Below are positions 8,916 to 18,326 of a DNA stretch of 53,666 nucleotides, one piece after another (the stretch's first letter is position 1; each line of letters opens with the position of its first letter). The DNA lies in the NCBI GenBank assembly GCA_903844815.1, contig CAIMVD010000299.1, forward strand, positions 1 through 53,666, given 5' to 3'. The notes beneath the pieces are model-generated. The model was not told where the DNA came from. It did not search any database and saw only the letters and a list, made by a program, of their open reading frames with translations. A program made the translations under genes and the position numbers. This stretch comes from an uncultured Bacteroidota bacterium (lineage in GTDB: Bacteria; Bacteroidota; Bacteroidia; Bacteroidales; VadinHA17).

Positions 8916-9064
8916 AATATTAGGGTTTATTAATAGTCAAGCCGAAATGTAATACAGATTATTTATAAAGAATACAGAATATGATATATATGCAACTATT
9001 TTCGATATTTTGCTTAAATATATTCAAGACTGCAGGTGACAGGCTTCAGGCAGCAGGTAATAAA

Positions 9065-9137
9065 ACCGAAATCCGCACTCCGAAATCCTTAATCCGAAAT
9101 CCTTAATCCGAAATCCTCAATCCGAAATCCGAAATCA
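9065..9137. repeat. Tandem CCGAAATCC-type repeat
   Basis: About five copies of a 14-bp unit of the form CCGAAATCCTTAAT, partly degenerate, ending at the stop codon of the downstream GH16 gene. The same word in both orientations occurs at about 50965-51040, so it is a dispersed intergenic repeat of this genome rather than a local accident. Confidence 0.7.
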
Positions 9138-9989
9138 ATTCATTGAATAGACCCTTACATAATCGACAACCATTGAACGGGGAAAAATTGACTCGTCAAT
9201 TCCTTTCTGCCCTCCCCAGTTTCCGCCAACGGCAACATTCAGCAGCAGGTGAAAAGGTTTATCAAAAGGCCAGGCCTTATATCCGGTTCCTTCATTCTTA
9301 AAAGTAAAATACAGCTTATCATCAACATAAGCCCTGTACTCAGTTGCCTCCCATTCAAGAACATATACGTGAAAAGTATCGTAACAATCGGCAATAGTTA
9401 TCTTATTGCCCTTCTGGGTTCCCTTAGTATGATTATATGATTCTGTATGGGCTGTTGCAAGTATAACGGTGGGGTCAAAACCAACGTTTTCCATTATGTC
9501 AATCTCACCCCCCGAAGGCCAGTTACCATAGGAATTCCCTGAGGGAAGCATCCAGATTGCAGGCCACATTCCCCTTCCTGAAGGTAGTTTTGCCCTTATT
9601 TCAAACCTCCCGTACTTCCAGTCACCCTTATCTTTGGTGATAAGACGTGCAGAGGTAAATTTTGAACCTTTATAATCTTCCTTTACTGCAGTGATATAAA
9701 GGTTTCCATCCTTTACTTCGGAATTTTTCAAACGAGCCCTGGTATAGTACTGTGCCTCATTATTTCCCCATTTCCATGAGTTCCCGGCTGTATCATAACT
9801 CCATTTGTTCGCATCGGGAAGTCCTTTATAATCAAATTCGTCACTCCAAACCAAAGTCCATTTCTCTTTTGACTGTTCAGTGGTATTTGAAGTTTTTCTG
9901 CTAAATCCCATACTGCATGTTAATGCAAGTAAAGCCATCAATAATCCGTTCAAATAAATCGCAATCATTTTTGAATATTTTTTAGTCAA
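9135..9989 (-). CDS. Glycoside hydrolase family 16 (beta-glucanase/laminarinase-like), exported
   Basis: A 284-residue secreted enzyme expected to cleave beta-1,3 or mixed beta-glucans. An N-terminal hydrophobic segment (residues about 8-30) is a signal peptide; LLALTCS could serve as a non-ideal lipobox with Cys25. The GH16 beta-jelly-roll fills residues about 42-284, with the catalytic block GEIDIMENVG (nucleophile Glu, assisting Asp, acid/base Glu) and the flanking RGMWPAIWMLP and LLNVAVGGNWGG motifs, all intact. The next gene upstream on the strand is a second GH16, and before that a Tat-exported TIM-barrel protein; together they suggest a small beta-glucan-degrading set. Confidence 0.93.
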   Translation of the reverse strand: MTKKYSKMIAIYLNGLLMALLALTCSMGFSRKTSNTTEQSKEKWTLVWSDEFDYKGLPDANKWSYDTAGNSWKWGNNEAQYYTRARLKNSEVKDGNLYITAVKEDYKGSKFTSARLITKDKGDWKYGRFEIRAKLPSGRGMWPAIWMLPSGNSYGNWPSGGEIDIMENVGFDPTVILATAHTESYNHTKGTQKGNKITIADCYDTFHVYVLEWEATEYRAYVDDKLYFTFKNEGTGYKAWPFDKPFHLLLNVAVGGNWGGQKGIDESIFPRSMVVDYVRVYSMN

Positions 9990-10163
9990 TACTTTTTAAT
10001 CCCTGGTAGTGGGTACTATCCCCTTTTCCCTTTGAGCCCTTTGTGAAACCCTTAGTGACCTTTGTGTTTAAATAAAAAACACGTAAACACAGGAAATAGA
10101 AATTAAAGGTAACTTTAAATACAATATTCTTAATATTTCCCGGAAATCAACCTGCTAAATATC
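9990..10163. other. Intergenic spacer with degenerate repeat words
   Basis: It separates the two GH16 genes. It holds CCCTTTGAGCCCTTTGTG and CCCTTAGTGACCTTTGTG near 10028-10066, the same phrase that makes up one arm of the long imperfect palindrome at 31801-31899. No promoter or terminator is recognised. Confidence 0.4.
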
Positions 10164-11207
10164 TTACAATTTATATACTCTTATATAATCAATCTCGAGC
10201 GACTCTGAAGTGAATGCCTGATCGACGGGACCTGCAAAGTTACCACCCATTGCCAGGTTCATAATCAGGAAAAAATCGCGGTTAAAAGGCAGGGTTGATG
10301 AGTTGACGACAGTATGGTACAACTCATCATCCACATATATTTTTACTGTGAGCGCCGTCCATTCCACCTTATAAGTATGAAATTCGGTTGTCGCATTCTG
10401 AATTACCTTTGTATTTCCGTTTGCATTTCCACCCGTGCGGCCTGTGTAATGAAGAGTCCCGAAGATCTTGTTCAGTTCGCTACCCCTGTGTTCCATAATA
10501 TCTATTTCGCCGCAGGCGGGCCATCCAACCGCGCTTATGTTGCTACCCAGCATCCATACGGCAGGCCATGTCCCAACCGATGCCGGAAGTTTAGCCCTGA
10601 CAACAACCTTCCCGTAAGTGAATGAAAACTTATTCATTGTGAGCATCCTGGTTGAAGTGTATTGACTACCGCTGTAACTCTCTTTAATTGCAGTTATCTT
10701 CAGAATGCCATCCTTGATATTAACATTTTCGGGTCTGGATGTATAATATTCCAGCTCAGAGTTTCCCCAGCCACCCGAACCTGTGCCGATATCATATCCC
10801 CACTTGAGCGGGTCGGGAGCTCCATTAGTATTAAACTCATCAAACCAGAACAAACCCTGTTCCCCAGCAACAGTAACCGTAATCTGTTCAGTCTTTTTGA
10901 CCGACAGTTTCGCGCTGTTGAATGCAGTAACTGTAACATTGTAGACGTTGGTGCCTCCTATTATATATTTTGCCGAAGCGGTACCCGGTGTGTTATCCTT
11001 AAATTCTCCGTTCCCGAAATCGAAATCGTACGAAACAGCATTGTCGGCAACAGCCGTAAATGAGACATTTCCGCTGCCATCAGTGCTTATATCACTGGTT
11101 ATAATAAGGTTCGACGGGGCGAGAACAGATTCATCCTCACCTTTTGAACAACCAGAAAATATTAAAGCTCCAACCAAAAAAATAATAAACCGTAAATCCT
11201 GCTTCAT
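10164..11207 (-). CDS. GH16 beta-glucanase lipoprotein with PKD-like domain
   Basis: A 347-residue lipoprotein with a clear lipobox (LIFSGC, Cys20) followed by SKGEDE; the acidic residues near the Cys are compatible with export to the cell surface. Residues about 35-112 form a PKD-like beta-sandwich (SYDFDFGNG ... YNVTVTAFN). The GH16 domain follows, with the catalytic block GEIDIMEHRG and flanks TWPAVWMLGSN and LIMNLAMGGNFAG. It should act on laminarin-type beta-1,3-glucan like its neighbour, with the PKD domain as a spacer or binder. It lies 150 bp downstream of the TIM-barrel gene and 174 bp upstream of the second GH16, all on one strand. Confidence 0.93.
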   Translation of the reverse strand: MKQDLRFIIFLVGALIFSGCSKGEDESVLAPSNLIITSDISTDGSGNVSFTAVADNAVSYDFDFGNGEFKDNTPGTASAKYIIGGTNVYNVTVTAFNSAKLSVKKTEQITVTVAGEQGLFWFDEFNTNGAPDPLKWGYDIGTGSGGWGNSELEYYTSRPENVNIKDGILKITAIKESYSGSQYTSTRMLTMNKFSFTYGKVVVRAKLPASVGTWPAVWMLGSNISAVGWPACGEIDIMEHRGSELNKIFGTLHYTGRTGGNANGNTKVIQNATTEFHTYKVEWTALTVKIYVDDELYHTVVNSSTLPFNRDFFLIMNLAMGGNFAGPVDQAFTSESLEIDYIRVYKL

Positions 11208-11357
11208 ATATAGTAGCGTTTCTTTAAAAAGCCTTAGTTATCGAGTATTGGCTCCTAAAATAGACATTTTTTTCATTTTACGATCCTCCTGTTACAATCG
11301 ACCAAAGCTGTCGTTGTTACCGGCCCGACCTGTTGTCGTGTTTCGTGATTCCTGCCA

Positions 11358-12194
11358 TCAGCAGGCCATCACGCCTTTAAAATAACCGATCGATTCTGCA
11401 ATGCCCGCTAAAGGATCTTTCATATCCTTTTCAAATTCAAGGCTGCACTTACCAGCATATTTTATTTTCCTGAGGGTTGCAACCACCTTTGGAATGTCAA
11501 TGATTCCTCTTCCTATCTCTACAGTTTTACCTTCTTTGGTTGCCTTATCCACATCCTTAATATGGAGATCGAAGATCCTTTTCGCATATCTCAAAATATC
11601 CACTGAAGGGTCAGCTCCGTCGCGGGTGGTATGACCGATATCGATACAGATTCCAATTCTTGGGTCTAGGTCCTTCACATGATCCCAGATGTCAGTAGCA
11701 TTTGGATAAAGAGGATTATCAGGTCCGTGATTATGAATTGCAAGTCTGAAATCGTAAGCTTTTATTTTTTTCTCTACATAGGGAAGAAGTTCATAATTCG
11801 GAGCTCCCACAATCATTTTCACTCCGGCCATCTTTGCATAATCAAAAGCCTGGTCGACCGATTCCTGAGTTTTCATATAGACTACGCCTACAGTATATAC
11901 ATTAATGCCTCCGTCCCTGAATTTTGCAAGAACCTGACTGATCTGTTCCTGAGTACTGTTCATGGCCAAATGAAAATCCTTCAGGGAGAGATTATTAACA
12001 CCTATCTTCTTCATCATCAATATAGTATCCTCCGCCGAGAACTCCTTGAACGAATAGCCTGCCATACCTACTGTGAAAGTATCAGCAGTTTTAACAGATG
12101 ATAAAGTGTTACCCTTCATTGCATTGGCCGGGGCAAAGCCTGCCGCAAGCGCTCCAATGCCTGCAATCTTTACAAATTGTCGACGTGAATTCAT
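11358..12194 (-). CDS. Tat-exported sugar phosphate isomerase/epimerase-like TIM-barrel protein
   Basis: A 278-residue protein of the xylose-isomerase-like TIM-barrel family (AP_endonuc_2 type). The N-terminus MNSRRQFVKIAGIGALAAG carries a twin-arginine motif (SRRQFVK) with a hydrophobic stretch ending at PANA, so it is predicted to be folded in the cytoplasm and exported by Tat, fitting a metal-bound enzyme. Likely metal ligands lie in LAIHNHGPDN, GICIDIGHTTRDG, DLHIKDV and CSLEFEKD. Such exported members accompany glycan-use genes in Bacteroidota; the exact substrate is unknown. It may be the first gene of the GH16 group. Confidence 0.85.
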   Translation of the reverse strand: MNSRRQFVKIAGIGALAAGFAPANAMKGNTLSSVKTADTFTVGMAGYSFKEFSAEDTILMMKKIGVNNLSLKDFHLAMNSTQEQISQVLAKFRDGGINVYTVGVVYMKTQESVDQAFDYAKMAGVKMIVGAPNYELLPYVEKKIKAYDFRLAIHNHGPDNPLYPNATDIWDHVKDLDPRIGICIDIGHTTRDGADPSVDILRYAKRIFDLHIKDVDKATKEGKTVEIGRGIIDIPKVVATLRKIKYAGKCSLEFEKDMKDPLAGIAESIGYFKGVMAC

Positions 12195-12295
12195 ATCAGA
12201 ATATATTTTAGTATAAGGTTGTGGATCTTAACATAAGAATTTAATAGGACAGGTGTTCCATCCAAAGATAATAAATGTTTTAAACCGAAGGTAGT

Positions 12296-14236
12296 TTATT
12301 TGTCTTTCCTTACAACCATATTATTGTCGATAAGACGGCTGTTGTAAGTCTGAATTATTGCTTTCAGCTTTTCCTCCATCTGCTGCTGAAGAGATTGATC
12401 CTTGCCTGTGAGGTTATTAATAAGCTCAGTATCATCCTTATAGTCGAAAAGGCCGGCTGTCTTATTGTCGATGGTTTCAAGCAAATGGTCCTTCATATAA
12501 AGATGGAAGTTGCTTCCGTTTGTATTGAATGCAAATGATTCCTGCGAATCATCAAGAAGGTTATTTCCAAATGCAATATACTCCTCATCATAATTAAGAT
12601 AGTTCAATACTGTTGGCATGATATCAATCTGTTGTGCAATCCTGTTTTTAACACCCTTAAGGTTGCTTCCCGGCTGATAAAATAAAATTGGAACGCAGTA
12701 AGCCCCGAAATTATTCTGAAATTCCTTATGAATTGATTCATTGGTGTGATCGGCAGTAATTACAAAAAGAGTGTTGGCGTACCATGGCATTTTGGATATC
12801 TCCTCAAACAGCTCCCGGAGAGAAAGGTCTGTATATCCTACAACCTCACAAATCGGAGCCGGACCTTTTTTAAACTTTCCTTTGTATTTCACAGGAACCT
12901 CAAACGGGTGATGTGAAGAGACCGAAAAGACGGAAGCCATGAATGGTTGTTTGAAGGAGTTGAGTTTCGACGCAAAAAAATGGAAGAAAGGTTCATCCCA
13001 CACTCCCCAAACTCCATCAAAATCAGCCTTGTCGGGATATTCATTTAAGCCGAAATAATCATCGAAGCCGGCCATTTTAGAAAACGAATCAAATCCCATG
13101 GATCCATTGGGAGCACCATGGAAAAAGGCTGTATAATACCCTTTTTTCTTTAACAGGCCAGGTAAACCGTTAATCTCATTATTGGCATAATGTGAAATTG
13201 TATATGGTGTTTCGAGGGAGGGTACCGATGCCAGAATTGAAGGCATGGCATCGATTGATTTCCTTCCGTTAGCCAGTGACACATCAAAAGTAAGGCTCAC
13301 GCTGAGTAAAGAATCGAGGAAAGGGGTATAACCTTCATATTTTCCCCCCTCGAGGTTCCTGTTTAAACTCCCTACATATTCCCTTGCAAAGCTTTCAAGG
13401 ATGATAATAACTACATTGTCCTTTATAAATTCCTTTCCTTTAGCCGGCACATAATGAGTATTATACAGCTTCTGAAGCTTTTCATCATCGAAAAACCTAT
13501 ACTTAACAAGAGCCTTCTTGTCGAATGTTCTGAAAAAACTGAAAGGAGTATTAAGCACTATGGCCACATTACGCGGAGTCTCAACATATCTGGCAGCATT
13601 ACTTATCGTAATAGGACGTGTAGAATGTTTATATCCGCCTCTTGCTGCTCCGATAAAAAGAGCCAGAACAACAGGGATCATTAGTACATTAAGCACATAA
13701 TATAAGGGTCTGTTCCTGAATACAGGCTTCCGTGTGCTGACTCTGTTGTAAAGGTAAACCATCAGAAAACAGAGCAGAAGCGTAAAAAGTGTGGCAGGCC
13801 AGTAGTCGAACAAAAACCTGAAAAACAATTTTACGATGTTAGTTTCATGTTCGAAGGTCTTGAATACATCTCCTGTAGCCCTCTTGCCTATAAACCTGTA
13901 ATATACAAAATCCATCCCGTTCATGGCGAGTGCCAGTCCGTTTGTGATAAAGTAGATGATTTTCACAATCTTCTGATAGAGTTCATTATACCTGATATCA
14001 AAGGGAATTATCAGCAGAATTATAAAAAGTGAGTTTATATACACTACAGCAGAAATGTCGAAGACGAGGCCTCCCTTTAGTATAGTCAGTAACTGGTCAA
14101 AAGGAACATCGGGAAACATTTTATAATTAAACACAAAGAATCCTATCCTGCACAGGGTGAAGAGGACCATAATAATCAGTATCCTGTAAGCAAGTGCAAC
14201 AAAAATGTCAGCCGAAAATATTCTGTGTTTTATCAT
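12296..14236 (-). CDS. LTA synthase-like membrane phosphoglycerol transferase (sulfatase fold)
   Basis: A 646-residue inner-membrane protein with about five N-terminal transmembrane segments (within residues 10-205) and a large periplasmic alkaline-phosphatase/sulfatase-fold domain. The metal-binding Glu lies in IIILESFAREYVGS. The nucleophile position is in NGRKSIDAMPSILASVPS and appears to be Ser instead of the Thr of Gram-positive LtaS. Late metal ligands fall in TADHTNES. Gram-negative relatives transfer phosphoglycerol or phosphoethanolamine to periplasmic glucans or lipids; the acceptor here is unknown. It begins 16 bases after the speA stop codon, so the two may share a transcript. Confidence 0.88.
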   Translation of the reverse strand: MIKHRIFSADIFVALAYRILIIMVLFTLCRIGFFVFNYKMFPDVPFDQLLTILKGGLVFDISAVVYINSLFIILLIIPFDIRYNELYQKIVKIIYFITNGLALAMNGMDFVYYRFIGKRATGDVFKTFEHETNIVKLFFRFLFDYWPATLFTLLLCFLMVYLYNRVSTRKPVFRNRPLYYVLNVLMIPVVLALFIGAARGGYKHSTRPITISNAARYVETPRNVAIVLNTPFSFFRTFDKKALVKYRFFDDEKLQKLYNTHYVPAKGKEFIKDNVVIIILESFAREYVGSLNRNLEGGKYEGYTPFLDSLLSVSLTFDVSLANGRKSIDAMPSILASVPSLETPYTISHYANNEINGLPGLLKKKGYYTAFFHGAPNGSMGFDSFSKMAGFDDYFGLNEYPDKADFDGVWGVWDEPFFHFFASKLNSFKQPFMASVFSVSSHHPFEVPVKYKGKFKKGPAPICEVVGYTDLSLRELFEEISKMPWYANTLFVITADHTNESIHKEFQNNFGAYCVPILFYQPGSNLKGVKNRIAQQIDIMPTVLNYLNYDEEYIAFGNNLLDDSQESFAFNTNGSNFHLYMKDHLLETIDNKTAGLFDYKDDTELINNLTGKDQSLQQQMEEKLKAIIQTYNSRLIDNNMVVRKDK

Positions 14237-14252
14237 ATCTCTTTAATATCCT

Positions 14253-16145
14253 TTATTCGAGGTAGGTGTATCCATAGAGTCCTGAACGATAGTTCGAAAG
14301 AAACTCTTTGCCTTCTTCAAGGGTTATGATACCTGCTTTTACTGAAGATGTAACCCATGTTTCCACGGTTCTCACCATCTTTTTTGAATTATACTGAACA
14401 TAATCAAGAACTTCCGCTACTGTCTCTCCGTCGATTACCTGATCGATTTTATATCCGTCCTCATTCACCGAAACGTGCACGGCATTTGTATCGCCAAAGA
14501 GATTATGAAGGTCTCCAAGTATCTCCTGATAGGCACCTACAAGGAAGACCCCGAGGTAGTAAGGCTCCTTCCCTTTAAGCGGGTGGACAGGAAGATGATG
14601 CGAGGAGTTTCGGGTAGAAATGAAATTATCGATCTTCCCGTCGGAGTCGCAGGTCATGTCCTGTATTGTAGCTGTCCTCACCGGCTCCTCATTGAGCCTG
14701 TGAATAGGCATAATAGGGAAAATCTGGTCGATGGCCCATGCATCGGGAAGAGACTGGAAAAGGGAAAAATTGCAGAAATACTTATCCGACAGGATCCTGG
14801 AGATCTGGCGTAGTTCTTCGGGAACATGTTTGGTAGTGTTGGCCATCTGATAGACTTTCCGTGCGATTGACCAGAAAAGGCGCTCTATCTGAGCCCTTGT
14901 TTTGAGATCAATGAGCCCGAAGCTGAATCTGTCAAGTGCTTCTTCCCTTATCTGCTGTGCATCGTGCCAGGTCTCTAGCATCCTCAGCTGATTAAAATTA
15001 TCCCACAAAAGATAGATCTCCTTAACAAGTTCATGATCGTTGTCATTGACTTCTTCCTCAGGATCCCAGGCTGGCAGGGTGGTAGTCTCAAGGACTTCGA
15101 AAATCAGCACCGAGTGATGCGCTGTCAGCGATCTGCCCGACTCTGTAATTATATTGGGATGAGGTATATTGTTCTTATTACTAACATCTACAAATGTACT
15201 TATAGAGTCATTCACGTACTCCTGAATTGTATAGTTTACGCTGCTTTCGCTGTTCGACGATCCTGTTCCGTCGTAGTCAACTCCCAGGCCTCCGCCTATA
15301 TCGACAAATTCAACGTTGAAACCCAGTTTCCTGAGCTGAACATAGAACTGAGATGCTTCGCGAAGCGCTATTTTTATGCGCCGTATTTTTGTAACCTGAC
15401 TTCCTATGTGAAAATGGATCAGCTTCAAACACTCAACCATCTTGTTCTTCTCAATAAAGTCAATTGCTTCAAGAAGTTCACTCGATGTAAGTCCGAATTT
15501 GCTGATATCACCTCCTGAATCTTCCCATTTTCCGCTGCCAACGCTTGCAAGCTTGATCCTGATGCCCAGGTTTGGCTTCACCTTAAGTCGTTTTGCTATA
15601 GTGGTTATCAGCTTCAGCTCATTCAGCTTTTCTACGACAAGGAAAATCCTTTTACCCATCTTCTGGGCCAGAAGGGCAAGTTCAATATAATCTTCATCCT
15701 TATAACCGTTGCAGATGATTAGCGATTCAGGATCAGTATTTATGGCAATTACGGCATGAAGCTCGGGCTTGGAACCGGCTTCGAGACCGATATTGAACTT
15801 TTTGCCATGGCTTACGATCTCCTCAACAACCGGACGCATCTGGTTTACCTTGATCGGATAAATTATGAAGTTCTGGGCTTTGTAGTCATATTCCTCCGAA
15901 GCCGACTTGAAACACTTTGAGATGCTTATAATACGGTCGTCCAGAATATCGGGAAACCTAATCAGCATCGGTGTTGAAACATCGGATAACATCAGTTCAT
16001 CCAGAAGCTCCTTTAGGTCGACCGAAACCCCATCTTTCTGTGGAGTCACTGTCACGTGTCCTTTTTCATTGATTGAAAAATAGTTTACACCCCACCCGTT
16101 TATGTTGTACAGCTCTGCTGAATCTTCAACTCTCCATTTTCTCAT
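14253..16145 (-). CDS. speA: Biosynthetic arginine decarboxylase
   Basis: A PLP-dependent fold-type III decarboxylase producing agmatine from arginine, the first step of the agmatine route to putrescine and spermidine. The 630-residue length and N-terminus (MRKWRVEDSAELYNINGWG) are typical of SpeA. The PLP Lys is in IIYPIKVNQMRPVV. Other landmarks are GLEAGSKPEL, HFHIGSQ, DIGGGLGVDYDGT and, near the C-terminus, GVFLVGAYQEILGDLHNLFG. The downstream LTA-synthase-like gene is almost contiguous. I see no leader that would suggest polyamine control. Confidence 0.95.
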   Translation of the reverse strand: MRKWRVEDSAELYNINGWGVNYFSINEKGHVTVTPQKDGVSVDLKELLDELMLSDVSTPMLIRFPDILDDRIISISKCFKSASEEYDYKAQNFIIYPIKVNQMRPVVEEIVSHGKKFNIGLEAGSKPELHAVIAINTDPESLIICNGYKDEDYIELALLAQKMGKRIFLVVEKLNELKLITTIAKRLKVKPNLGIRIKLASVGSGKWEDSGGDISKFGLTSSELLEAIDFIEKNKMVECLKLIHFHIGSQVTKIRRIKIALREASQFYVQLRKLGFNVEFVDIGGGLGVDYDGTGSSNSESSVNYTIQEYVNDSISTFVDVSNKNNIPHPNIITESGRSLTAHHSVLIFEVLETTTLPAWDPEEEVNDNDHELVKEIYLLWDNFNQLRMLETWHDAQQIREEALDRFSFGLIDLKTRAQIERLFWSIARKVYQMANTTKHVPEELRQISRILSDKYFCNFSLFQSLPDAWAIDQIFPIMPIHRLNEEPVRTATIQDMTCDSDGKIDNFISTRNSSHHLPVHPLKGKEPYYLGVFLVGAYQEILGDLHNLFGDTNAVHVSVNEDGYKIDQVIDGETVAEVLDYVQYNSKKMVRTVETWVTSSVKAGIITLEEGKEFLSNYRSGLYGYTYLE

Positions 16146-16280
16146 TATCGGAATTTTAACCTTATTTATCAGGGCGCAAATGTCTGAAAAAAATGTCTGT
16201 TTTACAACCGCATAAGACCTGTTGAAAGACAGTTTCTTAAACTATTGTTACCGGCATTCATCAGAAAACAAAATATCCAT

Positions 16281-17912
16281 CTAAAAAGCAGGTCCGGTCA
16301 TCAGATCTGCAGGCTCAGTTATCTTATAAACCGGACATGGATTATAGCCCGGTCCCCATTGCGGGACAAGGCTCCTGTCGAGGAAGTTCCATATCAGAAG
16401 ACCATCATTCGACTGTGGTTCAAGAAGTGTAGCGGCTACATTTGCCAGAGGTTGTGAAGTCCTTATTACTAGTGTGCCTGCAGGAAATTCTGCTTTTTCA
16501 CTTACATACTTTCCTTTTACACTATTCATGTAATGGCCCTGATTAAGCCTGGCGGCTCCCTTAAGTTCGCTTATATCGAACCGGAGAACATCAATGGTTG
16601 CAGCAGCCGCAAGCTTTTCAACTTTAATTCCATGAGCCTTTAAAAGGGATGTTATAGCCTGGTCATTGGTTGTAAGCAGGTATGCATAAGGAAATTTTAC
16701 GCTCTTCACGGGATAATAATCAATAAAGTATGGTATTGTTACATCCGCACGCCTGTCGCTCCTTTTAAAACTTCTTCTTCCGTTATCACCGGTAACCACA
16801 TCAGCCTCCCAGGTCTTAATTGTAACCTTGCCGGGCACAGGCCTGACCTTATATTCAATGGCAAAAGAGTCTGCTTCAGCCGGTTTCATCCCGCGTGCTA
16901 TTGTCTTCTTATCTACACCTGCCAGAAGGCTTTTTATCTCAGCAGCATGCACTGAAGAGTATTCGGTGAGTGAATGAATAAGATAATAACAACCCAGAAC
17001 CCTCGATTTATAGTCAGCATATACATAGTTCTCATTTAATATTGAAAGCCGGTTCCTAAGTCCTGCATAATTTGTCATATAACGGGGCTCTGCAGCATCG
17101 AAGACCCAGCCTTTTCCGGGATTAGCCATATCGAAAAACTCTCCATAGTAACAATTCTCAACTTTGTACTTGTCGAGCAGATTCTTCGACATTTCAGGAA
17201 TCATCCTGCCCGACATGTATGATATCAGCGAGTTATCGCCGTTCGGATTGACCATCCAGGTAAATGTAACCGGTTCAACATGGTATGAACCATTGGTAGT
17301 ATGACAATCCATAAATACAGAAGGATCCCACTTGTTGAATACATTTTCAAGAACACCCCTCACTTCAGGTGATTCAGCCTTCATGGCATCCCTGTTCAGA
17401 TCGAGAATCTGTCCGTTATGTCTCACTCCAACTCCGTTGGCAGGCCCATTCTGGTGAGTCCTGTTCCTTGTGTCGATTTTTTCGTTTCCGTCGGGATTGA
17501 AATTGGGACATATAAGCAGTACAATATTCTTAAGCACAGCCGGATCCTTATCCTTGAGCAGATCCCTGGCATACATAAGCACGGCCTCTTTACCTTCAAC
17601 TTCTCCTGCATGAATATTGGCCTGGACATAAACCACTATCCTTTTGTCATTCTTAAGGTCCCGGGGACTTTTTGGAAGAGGATTTCCAATAATCAGCAAT
17701 GGAATTTCCATTCCATCGGTAGATGTTGCGATATTCTCAATCCTGATATACAGTGATGCTTTCTTCAGCTGGCCAATAAATGTCATGACATCGGCATATC
17801 GTGCAGTGGAAGTAAAATCCGATTTTTCGGCAACGGTCTGGAATCCAAACTGTCCTGAACATGTCATCCGGGAAATAAATATCAGGATAAGGAAAGTGAG
17901 TGAACTTTTCAT
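16281..17912 (-). CDS. M14 family zinc carboxypeptidase, exported
   Basis: I chose the start giving MKSSLTFLILIFISRMTCSGQ, a clear signal peptide; the frame stays open for 29 more codons upstream, but those encode a stretch unlike a signal sequence. The mature protein is an M14-type metallocarboxypeptidase: Zn ligands in NIHAGEVEGKEA (His and Glu) and MDCHTTNG (His), and NRTHQNGPANGVGVRHNGQ with DLNRDAMK for substrate binding. It is about 540 residues, with a C-terminal extension (residues about 400-540) of unknown fold. Probable role: periplasmic or extracellular peptide or murein-peptide trimming. It stands alone, about 135 bp upstream of speA. Confidence 0.88.
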   Translation of the reverse strand: MKSSLTFLILIFISRMTCSGQFGFQTVAEKSDFTSTARYADVMTFIGQLKKASLYIRIENIATSTDGMEIPLLIIGNPLPKSPRDLKNDKRIVVYVQANIHAGEVEGKEAVLMYARDLLKDKDPAVLKNIVLLICPNFNPDGNEKIDTRNRTHQNGPANGVGVRHNGQILDLNRDAMKAESPEVRGVLENVFNKWDPSVFMDCHTTNGSYHVEPVTFTWMVNPNGDNSLISYMSGRMIPEMSKNLLDKYKVENCYYGEFFDMANPGKGWVFDAAEPRYMTNYAGLRNRLSILNENYVYADYKSRVLGCYYLIHSLTEYSSVHAAEIKSLLAGVDKKTIARGMKPAEADSFAIEYKVRPVPGKVTIKTWEADVVTGDNGRRSFKRSDRRADVTIPYFIDYYPVKSVKFPYAYLLTTNDQAITSLLKAHGIKVEKLAAAATIDVLRFDISELKGAARLNQGHYMNSVKGKYVSEKAEFPAGTLVIRTSQPLANVAATLLEPQSNDGLLIWNFLDRSLVPQWGPGYNPCPVYKITEPADLMTGPAF

Positions 17913-18080
17913 AAATCTTTTTGGTGTTTTATAAGATCGATCTATAAGAAAAATAATAATATTGAAAAGGAGGTAGCAAAAGTCACAAAAAATTGACAAA
18001 AAAAGCAGATAATAAAAAAATAAGTGAAATATTAAAATTAAATGATTAGCTTGCGAGCCTAATTTTAAAAATACAATACA

Positions 18081-18272
18081 ATGAACAAAGGAACAGTAAA
18101 ATTTTTTAATGTATCAAAAGGCTTCGGATTCATTAAGGACGCAGATTCAGATAATGAATATTTTGTACACGTTTCTGGTCTGAAAGATCAGATAAAAGAA
18201 AATGATGAAGTTACATTCGAACTTCAGGAAGGCAAAAAAGGAATTAATGCAGTAAACGTAAGACTAGCTTAG
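18081..18272 (+). CDS. Cold shock domain protein (CspA family)
   Basis: A 63-residue single cold-shock domain that binds single-stranded RNA/DNA. RNP1 (KGFGFI) and RNP2 (YFVHVSG) are intact. The first residues MNKGTVKFFNVSKGFGF match the family exactly, which fixes the start. A strong terminator follows 28 bases after the stop. The roughly 140-base AT-rich leader contains an imperfect hairpin around 18043-18061 (ATTAGCTTGCGAGCCTAAT), which might be part of the temperature-sensitive folding known for csp leaders; that point is speculation. Confidence 0.95.
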   Translation: MNKGTVKFFNVSKGFGFIKDADSDNEYFVHVSGLKDQIKENDEVTFELQEGKKGINAVNVRLA

Positions 18273-18296
18273 TTTATCTATACAAAGATTTGTAAT

Positions 18297-18326
18297 CAAA
18301 AGCCCCGTTCTTCGGGGCTTTTTTTA
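18297..18326. terminator. Bidirectional rho-independent terminator (csp and small Lys-rich gene)
   Basis: AGCCCCG (18301-18307) and CGGGGCT (18313-18319) form a 7-bp GC stem with a 5-base loop, followed by seven T on the plus strand. On the minus strand the same hairpin is followed by TTTGATT, and the stop codon of the Lys-rich gene touches it. It should therefore serve both convergent genes. Confidence 0.9.

Noticed and set aside
14357-15690. Several plus-strand frames of 70-160 codons
   Set aside because: All are antisense shadows of speA, rich in Arg/Ser/Leu as expected from the complementary codons.
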